A stretch of DNA of 64,000 nucleotides from Acanthosepion lycidas (lineage: Eukaryota; Mollusca; Cephalopoda; Sepiida; Sepiidae), in NCBI GenBank assembly GCA_963932145.1, contig OZ010577.1, positions 22,481,924-22,545,923 of the forward strand, written 5' to 3'. The position numbers were made by a program, and so were the translations under genes. Shown here in pieces: positions 1 through 10,253 of the stretch. The notes below the pieces were generated by a model. That model did no database searches, was not told the origin of the DNA, and saw only the letters and a list, made by a program, of their open reading frames with translations. Within the stretch, counting starts at the first letter, position 1. Each line of letters begins with the position of its first letter.

Positions 1-261
1 ACTGTATAGAAAGAATTTATCTTATCAAAGTTCAGAAAACTTACAGCATTCGTACTAATAAGTATTGTTATCATCAGATATTTCACATTATGACAAATTA
101 ATGGAACAAAGCCATATTTTTTATCAAATTATCTAAATAAGTTAGAATTATCTGTTTAATTAGATTCACCATATTATTTGTACAAGTAAAATTATTATTT
201 ACCTTATTTAATTTTGTTGTTGTTATCAGGCAGTGTGTACTTGTATGAAAATGAGTGAGCA
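1..261. other. AT-rich flank
   Basis: AT-rich sequence with no coding pattern or repeat structure that I can recognise. Confidence 0.5.
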
Positions 262-500
262 ATAATTGAACAGTACTAAATAAAATGAGAACTAGATGAG
301 ATTTCCCTATACACAGTCAGTGGAATGAGAACAGTCTACTCCCATATATTAAATAAAGGGTTCAATTCCCTGTAGGTTACCCAGAATGATTTACATCTGA
401 GGAAGGCCAAAAGGCAGAACGGCCGAAATGTTGTGATAACAACAACAAAAATGAGGACAATAGTCTGAATTTAAATAGTGTAAATAACTCCTTATCCCAG
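262..500 (+). mobile_element. Penelope-like element end fragment (PLE-2 type)
   Basis: The stretch reads like the outer end of the PLE-2 copies at 54.4-54.7 kb and 59.6-59.8 kb. Shared landmarks, in order, are a phrase about 'cagtctac', an AATAAAGGGTTCA block, a CTGAGGA...GGCCGAAA motif at 397-428, and 'gaggacaatagtc' followed by 'agtgtaaata'. No protein-coding part is left. The GGCC...GGCC hairpin between the two motif halves is intact here. Confidence 0.6.
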
Positions 501-930
501 AAATTCAGACAAGAGTAAAAATTACCAAATTTGATGAATTTTATTATTATTAATATAAACATTAAAGAAATTATTCAAATGTTTTTACCATGGTAGGCTA
601 TGCCAAGAATAGAAAAATGAAGTGAATTTAGCTTAATGACAAAAGAACTTTAGAAAACAGATTTATGGCTGAAATTGTAGAAATTTTAGATAGGTAAGAA
701 AATTTCTATGACAATTTCCTTTTTCTGTTTATAGGATAAGATTTAGCTCATATTTTTAATTGAGCTTATGTTAGAATTTTTTTAGATAGGGAATTATTAT
801 TATTTGTTTTTACATTTGGACTAGCATTTTCATCTTGATTATGAAAATTGAAAAGTAAGGACTGTGAAATACTGAACAAATGGAAAGAATTGTTTATCAA
901 AAGAGATCAGAAAATTTGCATAAAAGTATC
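501..930. other. AT-rich stretch, nothing recognised
   Basis: No long frame, no tandem structure, and no similarity to the other repeats of the window that I can see. Confidence 0.5.
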
Positions 931-935
931 ATCCA

Positions 936-1040
936 GCTGCATGACAATGTCCCTCCATGCACAGCCAACCTGATATAAGAATGGCTCCAGCAATATAGTT
1001 GCAGCCATAACATAGTCCTGCTTTTGCCCTCAGATAATAT
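936..1040 (+). pseudogene. Mariner-type transposase scrap
   Basis: One frame reads QLHDNVPPCTANLI, a stop, then EWLQQY. This resembles the HDNA(R/P)xHTA ... LLxxF/Y block around the second catalytic aspartate of mariner (DD34D) transposases. It is decayed and has no neighbouring transposase domains. No inverted ends are visible around it. The call rests on one short motif, so it is tentative. Confidence 0.5.
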
Positions 1041-1127
1041 CTATAAGGTTAACACCAGTTGCTTGATGCCATATTCTTTGAGAAGTATGTTTATACTCTT
1101 CTGAGCAGTGTACAAATCACAAAAAAA

Positions 1128-1335
1128 GATTAAGAAAAGAAAACCAGAACAGGAATTAGAAAAACTGAAGATAACAACTGACATTGCATTTAAATTTTTG
1201 AAGATCAAAGTTGGCTGGAAGCAAGAAGTGCAAGACTGTTAGCACAAAAATTACAATCTAATACTGTTCTTAAATTTGTAAAGTACCAATAAGGAAAGCT
1301 CATCAGAACAGCTTTGGCAGATCAATATATATAGA
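1128..1335 (-). mobile_element. LINE-A (CR1/Jockey-type) 3' end, degenerate
   Basis: Aligns by eye with the LINE-A tails at 8.5-9.0, 22.4-22.6, 29.9-30.2 and 39.3-39.65 kb: a 'gacattgcatttaaa' landmark, then 'ttttgaagat', 'ggctgga' and 'tcatcagaac' in the same order. On the minus strand this is the last few dozen codons of the LINE reverse-transcriptase frame plus 3' UTR. Confidence 0.6.
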
Positions 1336-1339
1336 CTTA

Positions 1340-2812
1340 GATAAGAACAAATTTCAAAAGATAAACTATATTAGATTTTATTATATAAATCAACATTTTC
1401 ACAATAAAATCAAGGTTGAATGAACGATGTTGGTAAAATTTTCGGGATATATTTATATTTCTCTGGAAAGAACTGAGTTTCAGCTTATATTCATTTTTCT
1501 TAAAATTATTGAAAAGAACTTGAGGTTTTATTATAGAAGCAAACTATATTGTGGTAGCTATGGTCAAATGCAAAATAAATAACTATAAATAAAGAACTGT
1601 CCAACAAACCAAATTAACAAATTTTGCAATAAAAAGAAAAAGGAACAGGGCAAAAAATGGAATAATATCAAGCAAGCAAACAATATATACAAGGCCAATT
1701 AACTAAGAAGTTAAAAAGTTCACAAACTAAGAATGGATGTTGACACACAAAAGCAAGTTTGGACAAGTGAACGCAACCTCTGTCTTCTAGACAAGGTAGA
1801 TCTGGACTGAAGTTAATTACCTTAGCCTCCCCACAAGGTACGTGGGGTGATTCAAAGCCTGTAGGCTTGGGCAAAAATTCCCTGTAGACCATGCATACAT
1901 GGTAGATCTGGACTGAGTCATGTCAAACTGTAAAGCAGTCTATTTTACTAAGAAAAATATACCAGCATTTGTGGACTTCTGCCTATAAAAGGGGAAAGGG
2001 ACATTTTCTACAATCATTCCAGAAAGCAACAAATATAAATTTTTATTTGAAAATAAAACCCAAAACATAAAGGCCAATGAAATATATATTTGATATATAA
2101 ATATATATTTGATTAAAACAATATACCATATACCTGAATAAATTGTTATTTTATATGTCAATATGGGCTTCTTTACATTCTCTAACTTTCATTGATCTTT
2201 CAACCATTTGTTTTATTGACCTTTCTAATGTATTGAATTTAATATTCCTTGCAACAATTTTCTATTGCTTTCAAGAAATCTTTGCTTCAATATTGTTTTC
2301 TATTTTCATATACGTCTCTTTTAATGATTGATGCTTTTGAAGAGGGTATTCATGTGGTAATAAGAGAAGTGTATCAATTTTGACGTGAAAATATAGAAAA
2401 ATAGCATTGTAACATTAGTAACATGTGTGCAATGATTTATTTGAATAGTAATAAATGTATTTACTGAGTAAATGTTTGCATCTTACTTTTCGGGCATACC
2501 TTACAGAGCATGGTATTTAAAGATTCCTCCTTGAACTTGTTCATTATTTTCTGACTTCTGAAGGAAAAAATGGTGAACAGCTTGTTTATATATATGTGGT
2601 TATTTTTAAAAAGCAATTGCTTACAAGTAATAATTTATATTTGTGGGGAGAGAGTGGGAGGAGAATTATGTTCAAAGATCAATATTTCTTGTAAAGAATA
2701 ATTAGGGATGTTCAGTTATTTGTAAATAAATTTGACATCAGTTAAAATCACACCAGATAGCTAACCCAAAAAGTATCACAGTATTAAATGGTATTGAAAA
2801 GGTTCAGTACTG
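1340..2812. other. Mostly unassigned AT-rich DNA with one GC-richer island
   Basis: From 1665 to 1920 the base composition is less AT-rich. A 16-base direct repeat (GGTAGATCTGGACTGA) occurs at 1795-1810 and 1901-1916, 106 bases apart. The rest is AT-rich, including alternating TATA/ATTTGA tracts near 2085-2115. No coding pattern is recognised. Confidence 0.45.
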
Positions 2813-2814
2813 TA

Positions 2815-2949
2815 CAGGGTGTGGCAGAAGTACCTCCCACATTTTAAACCATCACCTGTGTGTTTTTAGTGAACATAGGCAAGTGGCAATTGTGTCTTTA
2901 TCTAGCGAATGTCTTACTATTATGTGGGAGGTATTTCTACCACACCCTC
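2815..2949. mobile_element. Mariner-like MITE with ~28-bp terminal inverted repeats
   Basis: The left end CAGGGTGTGGCAGAAGTACC is mirrored at the right end (about 2919-2949) with only a few mismatches. Both arms continue into 'tcccacat'. A TA lies just outside the left end and one base beyond the right end. The total of about 135 bases has no coding capacity. The CAGGGTGT start and TA flanks fit the Tc1/mariner superfamily; the parent element is not in the window. Confidence 0.7.
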
Positions 2950-2999
2950 AATAAGACCTGCTCATTGATCCCCCACTTACACAGTCAGTGTGCAATAGA

Positions 3000-3245
3000 T
3001 TTTTACTGTCTACTAAAGTGTTTTACAAGGGAAATGTATTGCAAATGAGGAAAGAAGGGGTTGTCAAGTGATTCTTACATAATAAGGTGATGATAATTTT
3101 ATGAGAATAATGCAAATGAATATCTTATTATAATCTTGCTTGTTCCTCCCCTCTTTAGTTTGCACAACCATTACGATATGCCAATACCCCATAGATAATA
3201 GACTATTCCATTTTGATTGTATGAAAAGACTGGAGTTTCTAACGC
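3000..3245. repeat. Satellite units of about 120-125 bp (types A and C), left part
   Basis: 3005-3075 matches satellite A (core 'aaatgtattgcaaatgag' followed by a 'gtcaagtgattc'-type block), and 3160-3240 matches satellite C ('ataatagactattccatttt'). The array continues at about 4125, so a LINE 3' end (about 3250-4120) appears to sit inside it. Confidence 0.55.
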
Positions 3246-3249
3246 TGCT

Positions 3250-4122
3250 GGCCATGTCTTGAATGGTGATTTGGATGATGTGAATGGAGTAAGTCTTGTG
3301 AGGCAACTGTCTTTCTCATCAGGATCTGATCCAATTCTTTAAGCATCAACTCAAGATGAAGATAAGATCTGATAGAAAACACTTGATTCTGACAGACTTT
3401 AGCGAGCTTGGTTCGCTTGAATGGGGCTAACCTTGATTTTCTCTTTTAGGTCAACCTACATCGCATCGGGATGGTTTCCTGTGAAGCCCTCCCCTGGTTA
3501 GGCTAAACAAGCTCAGTGTACCTAGTTAAAGTGAGTAAGTGTTGTTCCTGGCCTACTCCCAACCACATCTTTTGTTAATGATCCAACTTGAGATTCCCAA
3601 CCTCCCCAGTTTGTTTTCAGTCCCTGCTTTTCATCTCAACTGGGTCAACCTTATTTGTTTCCCATGCCCGTATATATATTTTTCTCCTTTCACTTAATGA
3701 GATATCCTCTTGATTTTGTCCAAGGGTAGAATACAACGGCTTCTCTTTTTTCAAAGGGTTGGATCGGTCCTATTAATACAATTTATGTTTAATTTTGCTT
3801 TGTTTTGATATTTAGTTTGTTTTCGTGTTCACCCCTCCCCTTTCATGATTTGAATTGTATATATAAATTGTAAATAATATTTATCATCTCATTGGGATGT
3901 GTTATTATAGCCCCCTCCCCCCTGAGAGGATGTGCTATAATGGTGTATGGAGGATTGATTGGCGACAAATGTGTTTTTATGGTGAATGAGGAAACTGTAA
4001 TGAGTGAATGGGTTGTGGATCTGATTAGCTAGGTATAAGATAGATAGTGAAGACCAGCCTCCACCCATCCCCCCCTTTTTGGCCTTGTGCCATAATTATA
4101 CAATGTACAATAAATAAATGTT
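3250..4122 (+). mobile_element. Tx1/L1-like LINE 3' end and 3' UTR
   Basis: The sequence matches the reverse complement of 41.87-42.30 kb, the tail of a better preserved Tx1/L1-like LINE. Shared landmarks include 'atcaggatctgatcc', 'gccctccccctggttagg', 'gtgagtaagtgttgttcctgg' (split by mismatches) and 'cccaacctccccagtttg'. The copy continues beyond the match to an end near 'caatgtacaataaataaatg', which may be the natural 3' terminus. Only non-coding tail and a few terminal codons remain. Confidence 0.75.
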
Positions 4123-4400
4123 TAACATTTCCTGCTAATGCCTCATAAATATTAGACTATTCCATTTTGACTGTATGAAAAAACTTATCAGAGATGCTAC
4201 TTGGTTTGAATGAAAAAAAGAAAGAAACAAAGATAGATGTGTTTAACATCTCCTGTTAATACCTCATAAATAATAGACTATTCCGTTTTGATCACATGAG
4301 AGAACAAAAGACATATCAAAGTCGCTTCTTGGTTTCAATGAGAAAATGAAAAAAAAAAGGGAAGATAGAAATATTTAACATGAAGCATTCTTATTTATAA
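4123..4400 (+). repeat. Satellite C, two tandem units of about 126 bp
   Basis: The landmark 'tagactattcc' recurs at about 4150 and 4276, and 'ttggtttgaatga' / 'ttggtttcaatga' follows at the same offset. It resumes the array broken at 3.24 kb. Relatives lie at 28.72-28.87 kb and, inverted, at 56.58-56.72 kb. Confidence 0.65.
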
Positions 4401-4625
4401 TTGATATTATAATATTTTGTTAAAGTTGTTAAGTTCAAATATTTAATGATGTTAAGGGGAATTTCTATAGATATTTTCTTGTCATCGGAATCACCATGAG
4501 CTTATTCAATCATTAACTGAAGAATTAAGATTCATCAGAAATTATCAAATAGGAAAACCACTATGGGTTAAAGCTAGTAAAAATATTAATAAATTATTAA
4601 CAATGTTTCACACATAACATATTAT
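4400..4625. repeat. Segment paralogous to 28.96-29.19 kb
   Basis: Follows satellite C here and at 28.96-29.19 kb with the same order of landmarks ('gttaagttcaaatattta', 'caaataggaaaac', 'taataaa...ctcaacataac'-type ending). The two loci therefore share about 480 bases of colinear sequence. No coding content. Confidence 0.6.
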
Positions 4626-4764
4626 CTTAAATATCTTTTTTGAGTTATAGCTGTCCTCTTAAAGACAATAGCAAGAATTGGTATTTGGTGTGAAAAACGT
4701 GATACCATAAATCATTCTATAATAGAAAGCAGCAAAACCAATTGTCATAAAACTAACAACTTCT

Positions 4765-5090
4765 TTGGAGGTTTCCTTTCAATGTGATATTAAGACTATA
4801 ATTTTACTGCTTCCAAGTAAAATATATCAAATGAAGATCCATGGTATTCAGTTCATTTTATTCTCAGTATCCTTCTGTAGGACCACATTTATGTTGCTCC
4901 AAGTCTCTTTTTCTTCATCTATAGGAGGACTTATATTATACAACTGTTCAGTACTTTTTGCTTTGTTTCTAATGAAATTTTTCTGTTTCTTAATATGTTG
5001 CCTAGCTTTTAGAAGGCATCTTTTTCTATCCATATAGGAGGACTGATATTAAAGAAAACAAACATTCTGCTAAAACATGTTGGCATGTCT
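4765..5090 (-). pseudogene. LINE-B (RTE-like) ORF2 fragment
   Basis: The minus frame 5033-4848 reads MDRKRCLLKARQHIKKQKNF...NKAKSTEQLYN. This matches the segment of LINE-B also seen at 19.4-19.55 kb (KLKVLRQENFIRN...SSAEQLCNI) and, in minus orientation, at 40.4 and 16.1 kb. It lies just upstream of the LINE-B C-terminal domain. No catalytic RT motif is present. Confidence 0.65.
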
Positions 5091-5795
5091 CCTTAATAGA
5101 AGTCCAACATAACAAAGTTCTAATTTATTTTTAAATGCATTCATAATTGAAACATTCTTCTCTTAAGATGATTGATGTTTAATTAGATTATTGCAGGTTA
5201 TCAATTTATTTAATGAGAAGAGAATGCAGTCATAGGAGAGCAGGGTCCTGTTAAGGCCTCACAACTCAACTATCATGAACATTTTCACATTTAAATTTGA
5301 CACTCAAGTTTTCTCCTCATATCTTTCAATTATTTTCCAAGTATTTGCTTTCAAAATATAATTAAGTTCCTACTGTTAAAAATATTTCAGTATTCTCTTT
5401 CTCATAGGTAAATTTTCCACCATTTTTCTACTGTACCTGTACTATCAAAGACACAATGTTGTGTAGCACTGCAACCACACTGTATTTATCAACGTATGAA
5501 ATTGTTTATAGCATCAGGTATCTCAAAGGTTAATAGTAAAAGAGGAATTCACTAGTGAGCATTCACAGCCAAAAGGTTTCATAGCTGATGATCAGAAAGT
5601 TAAATTGAAAAACAAAAATTCATATTTTTTTCTTAGCCCTGTGTATGAATTGGGGGTGGGTGGGTGTTTGCTTGGTGGGTTTTCAGGCATATTGATGAAT
5701 GTGGATCATATTTATTTTATTTTTTAAATAACATATGTCAATAACAATATATTTCTAAACAAAATACAATTCTAAACATTATTATTGTTATTATT
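5091..5795. other. Unassigned AT-rich stretch
   Basis: No recognisable coding or repeat structure. A short G-rich run (gggggtgggtgggtg) lies near 5651-5665. Confidence 0.45.
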
Positions 5796-6110
5796 TGTAG
5801 TGAAAATGAAAAAAAAATAGACATTTATACTTAACATCAAAAAGAGATAGTTGAAATTTTCAGTGCACATAATGAGGAAAGAGGGCTTGGAAAATCTGAT
5901 ACTCAAAGAAAAGATTGAAGGTAAAAGAGATAGGGGAAAGCACAGCAAAAAAAAAATACTTGGCAAGCTTCAGTAAATGGATGGCAGAGCGGGGTTTGGG
6001 AGACATAGCAAAAGACAAAATTTATTAAAAGCTATAAAAGACAGAGCATACAGAAGAAGTCTTAGTATCTATTGCTTAGTACTTTGTAGTTATAATCTTA
6101 GTATCTGGCT
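5796..6110 (+). pseudogene. LINE-B C-terminal fragment
   Basis: The plus frame can be read as ...NEERGLENLILKEKIEGKRDR... then SFSKWMAERGLGDIAK. The block xENLTLTGHIEGKRxR followed by xSKWMAEQGLGEIAKRQ is the conserved C-terminal end of this non-LTR retrotransposon family in the window. Its exact clade (RTE/BovB-like or a relative) cannot be fixed from a tail alone. The copy is short and decayed. Confidence 0.7.
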
Positions 6111-6169
6111 TTCATAACCATAAAAATAATAATCTTATCTATTCAGTAAGAGACTCAAATTAAAAAAAG

Positions 6170-6530
6170 TAAAAGAGGAGGACAAAGTGCACTTGTTTAT
6201 GTGATAAGAGAGAAGAGAGTTGAAATTTCTAAAGCACATAAGGAGGAAAAAGGCTAGGAAATTTGATACTCAGAGGAGAGATTGAAGACAAGATTGATAG
6301 AGGAAAACATCACCAACCTACGAAACCTGAGTGAATAGATGACAGTATGAGCTTTTAGGACAGATAACAAAAGACAAAATTCATTAAGAGCTACAAAATT
6401 GTGAAGAGCCATGATTGCAAATAGCATTAAGAAAAAGATGTTAAGATAATTCACAGAGAATAAAGAAAGCAATGTTTGGCTAGCAATAATTCCCAACATC
6501 ATAAAAAACATGGCATTATGAAAAAGATAT
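6170..6530 (+). pseudogene. LINE-B C-terminal fragment running into a tandem array
   Basis: Starts with the same RRKGxENL...EGRxxR and LSEWMxxYEL... blocks as its neighbour. It then passes, without a visible break, through 'agagccatgattgcaaat' (codons of LWRAMIAN) into the 90-bp array. The continuous transition is the main evidence that the array was made from the LINE-B terminus. Confidence 0.65.
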
Positions 6531-7552
6531 CAAGGTAATTCACATATAACAAAGAGAGCAATCTTTGGAGAGCAATAATTGCTATCATTGTAAAGGAACA
6601 TGGCATTAAGAAAAAGGTGTCAAGACAATTGACAGATAACAAAGAAAACAGTCTTTGGAGTGCAATGATTGTCAACATCCTACAAGAACATGGCATTAAG
6701 AAAGAGGTGTCAAGAAAAATCACAGATAATAAAGAAAGCAATCTTTGAAGAGCAATAATTACCAACATTCTAAAGGAACATGGTGCTAAGTAAAAGATAT
6801 CAAGACAATTCACAGATAATAAAAACAACAATCTTTGGAGAGCAATGATTACTAAAATCTTACAGGAACATGTTATTAAGAAAAAGATGTCAAGACAATT
6901 CACAGATAAAAAAGAAATCAATCTCTGGAGAGCAATGATTACAAACATCCTATAGGAACATGGCATTAATGAAAAGATGTTAAGATAATTCACAGATAAA
7001 AAAAGAAATCAATCTTTGGAGAGCTATGATTAACAACATCCTGGAGGAGAATGTCATTAAGGAAAAGATGACAAGACAATTCACAGGTAATAAAGAAAGC
7101 AATCTTTGTAAAGCAATGATTACCAACATCCTAAAGGATCATGGCATCAAAAAAAGATGCCAATATAAATCACAGGTAACAAAGGAATCAATCTTTGGAT
7201 AGCAATGATCGCTAACATCTTACAGTAACAAAGTATTAAAAAAAGGTGTTAAGAAAATATTACATATAGTGGAGAGCAATAATTATCAACATTCTAAAGG
7301 AACATTGCATTTAGAAAAAGTTGTCAAGATAATTCACAGATAATAAAGACAGTAATCTTTGGAGAGCAATGATTGCCAACATCCTATAGGAACATGGCAT
7401 TAATGAAAAGATGTCAAGACAATTCCCAATTAATAAAGAAAGCAATATATGGAGAGCAATGATTGCTAACATCCTAATGAATACTGTATTAAAAAAGCTG
7501 TCAAGACAATTCACAGGTAGTAAAGAAAGCAATCTTTAAAGAGCAATGATTG
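6530..7552. repeat. 90-bp tandem array derived from the LINE-B C-terminus
   Basis: The 'cacagataa' landmark recurs at 6541, 6631, 6721, 6811, 6901, 6991, 7082 and 7171, i.e. every 90 bases (89-91). One plus-strand frame of a unit reads LWRAMIANILKEHGIKKKMS then RQFTDNKESN, 30 residues. The first half is the terminal LWRAMIxNVLKGHGT block of LINE-B. Because 90 is a multiple of three, frames persist across units. The minus strand carries an uninterrupted 164-codon frame (6993-6499) with a 30-residue hydrophobic period (CSFRMLVIIALQRLLSLLSV and so on). I regard that frame as a by-product of the period, not a gene. The array resumes at 8363. Confidence 0.85.
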
Positions 7553-8362
7553 TTTGTTTGTTTGGGTTTTATGTCATATCAACGACTGTGGGTTATTTAA
7601 TGCCAAATCCAGTTTATATGAATTTTAAATGCCTATTTTGTATGGAATAAAAAACGTATAGCTGGCAACATTATTGTTTCAAAAATGTATAGCTGGCAAC
7701 ATTATGGTTCCAAAAACGTATAGCTGGCAACATTATTGTTTCAAAAACGTATAGCTGGCAACATTATCTTTTACAAAAAACGTATAGCTGGCAACATTAT
7801 TCTTTACAAAAAACGTATAGCTGGCAGCATTATTCCCTACAAAAAACGTATAGCTGACAACATTATTTCTTACAAAAAACTTATAGCTGTCAACATTATT
7901 GTTTCAAAAACGCATAGCTGGCGACATTATGGTTCCAAAAACGGATAGCTGGCGACACTATTTTTTACAAAAAACGAATAGCTGGCAACATTATTGTTTC
8001 AAAAACGCATAGCTGGCAACATTATTTTTCCAAAAACATTATCTGAGGCCTTGCTGTTGGATGTAGTTTATCGCCATACCCAGGACGCGGATGTAGTTTA
8101 TCGTCATACCCAGGACATTCAAAAACGTAAAGCTGGCAACATTATGGTTCCAAAAACGGATAGCTGGCAACACTATTTTTAACAAAAAACGTATAGCTGA
8201 CAACATTATCGTTTCAAAACGCATAGCTGGCAACATTATTTTTCCGAAAACATTATCTGAGGCCTTGCTGTTGGATGTAGTTTATCGACGTACCCAGGAT
8301 GCAGATGTAGTTTATCGTGATACCCAGGACGCGGATGTAGTTTACCGTCATACCCAGGACAT
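7553..8362 (-). mobile_element. Minisatellite-rich retroposon, copy 1 (VNTR-expanded)
   Basis: Read on the minus strand, it ends at low coordinates with 'ttgatatgacataaaaccc' followed by an (AAAC)n-like tail. It starts at high coordinates with 28-30-bp repeats (CTGGGTATGACGGTAAACTA type). Between them lie about 15 units of 30-33 bp with the core 'atagctggcaacattatt' (plus strand). A composite block [30-33-bp units + 30-bp units] appears twice, at 7.65-8.12 and 8.12-8.36 kb. The flanks are AGCAATGATTG at 7542-7552 and 8363-8373, but that 11-mer is also part of every 90-bp unit, so it cannot prove a target duplication by itself. Compared with copies at 18.9 and 57.6 kb, the unique middle segment is missing. 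No coding role is seen; open frames across the units reflect the 33-bp period. Confidence 0.75.
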
Positions 8363-8515
8363 AGCAATGATTGCTAAAATCTTACAGGGAGAAGGCATTA
8401 AGAAAAAGATGTAAAGACAATTCACAGATAATAAAGTAAGCAATCTTTGGAGAGCAATGATTACCAATATCCTAAAGGAACATGGCATTAAGATGTCAAG
8501 ACAATTCACAATCTC
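8363..8515. repeat. 90-bp array, right part after the retroposon
   Basis: Two further units ('agcaatgattgctaaaatc', 'agcaatgattaccaatatcc') with the same spacing as the array at 6.5-7.55 kb, ending at about 8515. Confidence 0.8.
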
Positions 8516-8519
8516 TCTG

Positions 8520-9010
8520 CTCACAATTTTTTGGGACTGCACATTTTTTTTAAATCACTTCACCCAAAGCAGAGCCATAAAACTACTAATATGCAGTGGT
8601 TTAACGTGTGTGAAAAAATAAGTAAAATAAATATTATTAAAGAGGAAGAACAATAAAATAAAATAAATTAAGAAGACAGAAAATAACAATTGCAGTTGCA
8701 TTTAAATTTTAAAAAATCAAAATTGACTGGAAAGGAAGAAACCAGAAGAGTGTCCCATAAGCGAGAATTGAAAGAAAAGAAAATGTTGGCATAGAACTTA
8801 CAGTTACCTCTTTTCTTTTCAACTGTAAAACAATGAGACCTGGCTGTCAATCTAGCACTGCACCAGAATTCATAAAGTTCCTGTAACATAGAAGAAAGTT
8901 CATTGGAACAATTACCATGAAAGTATTTATAGAAAAGTTACAGAGAAGCTACATTATGACAGTCAGAAATTGACTGAAGCAAAGATGGTAGGTCAGGATC
9001 AATGACAGTG
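8520..9010 (-). pseudogene. LINE-A (CR1/Jockey-type) ORF C-terminus and 3' UTR
   Basis: The minus frame 8889-8668 ends in FNSRLWDTLLVSSFPVNF then DFLKFKCN. This is the xRLWNSLPxSxFPxxYDLQxFKxNVN block at the extreme C-terminus of CR1/Jockey-type LINE polyproteins. Downstream on the minus strand (toward 8520) is 3' UTR shared with four other tails in the window. The reverse-transcriptase domain is absent, as expected for a 5'-truncated copy. Confidence 0.75.
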
Positions 9011-10253
9011 CAGATTCTTTGTATTTTTATGAAGGATTTCTAAATATATAGCAGGAGTGTCAGTCCTTATGTGGCAGCAATATTAAAAATAAATAGTAAC
9101 AGTTATGCCTAGCTTTTTCAATGTTCATTTTATACTATTTCTGCTTTTATGAAAGCTTTCCATTATTAGAGATTTCTTCTTAGTATCTGAAATCCATAAA
9201 GTAGAGGAGCAATTACTATTTCCTTATATGGAAAATTCCTTAGTCTTACCAAACACCTAAATTTACTTTCTTCGCTTCATATATTTTTTATTATCAAGTT
9301 CTTTGTAGGCATTTAGAACATCCATTAAACTTTTCCCTAAACTTACATGTCCTCTAAAGTTACTCATACTTTTCTAGTATTATTTAACCACTGTAAAACA
9401 TACAGATATTTTATGTATAAATTTTTGGATTATACAATTTCATCTTGTGAAATATTTTATATGAAAACTCTATTGAGGAAACCTGTAAATTAATTTCAAT
9501 ACAAAATCAATACAATAAATCATATAAAAATAATCTTTTTTTTTTTAATGATACAAAGTAAAGAAAATAAAATTCTGAATAAGGATAATAGTAAATAATT
9601 ATTCATTTATTAATAATTATGAAATTCACAGAGACTGAATGAAAAACAAATTTCCTCCCCTGACACCAAACATTAACAAAATGCTAAATACAAGAATATT
9701 AAATTCTCTGACATTTTAGATTATTAATATTGAATGAATGGAATTTGTAGAAAATAATTTTGGTTCTGAATTCAACGGCATTCAACAATGATGAATGATA
9801 TTGTAATATTAAAGAAAACTATATTGATTGCTGTGACATTCAGAACAGAATATAATAACATTCAATTGTGGTTCATAGAATAACATGAAATATAAATGGA
9901 CATTATATTGAACATAACGAATGTAAAGTAGACAGCACAGAATATTGATTATATTGAATATTAATATTAAGCAATGTCATAAATAATTGATGTTCAATAG
10001 TGAAATGACTATAAATAAAAGAAAGCCGGTCAGAATTTTAATAACTGTTATTAAAATAACAAATAGTGCCAAGTCTATTTACCTGAGGTCTGATATTAAA
10101 AAAAAAAAATAATGATTAACAAAGGCAATATTTTTTGATAGTAAGTACTATATTTTTCAGTGTATAAGACACACTATTTTACTTTTCGTCAAAATCTGTT
10201 TGCACCCTATACACAGAAGTTATTAATTATATATATGTGTGTGTGTGTGTGTA
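9011..10253. other. Long AT-rich stretch, nothing recognised
   Basis: No coding pattern or clear repeat family. 9720-9990 repeats simple words (attgaat, gaatgta) but without a fixed period. A short (TG)n tract precedes the mariner end at 10.25 kb. Confidence 0.45.

Noticed and set aside
1795-1916. 16-base direct repeat as a target duplication
   Set aside because: The 90 bases between the copies have no element-like ends; likely a small local duplication.
7650-8360. Regularly spaced repeats resembling a CRISPR array
   Set aside because: Adjacent units without unique spacers, in an evident eukaryotic retroposon; no cas genes.
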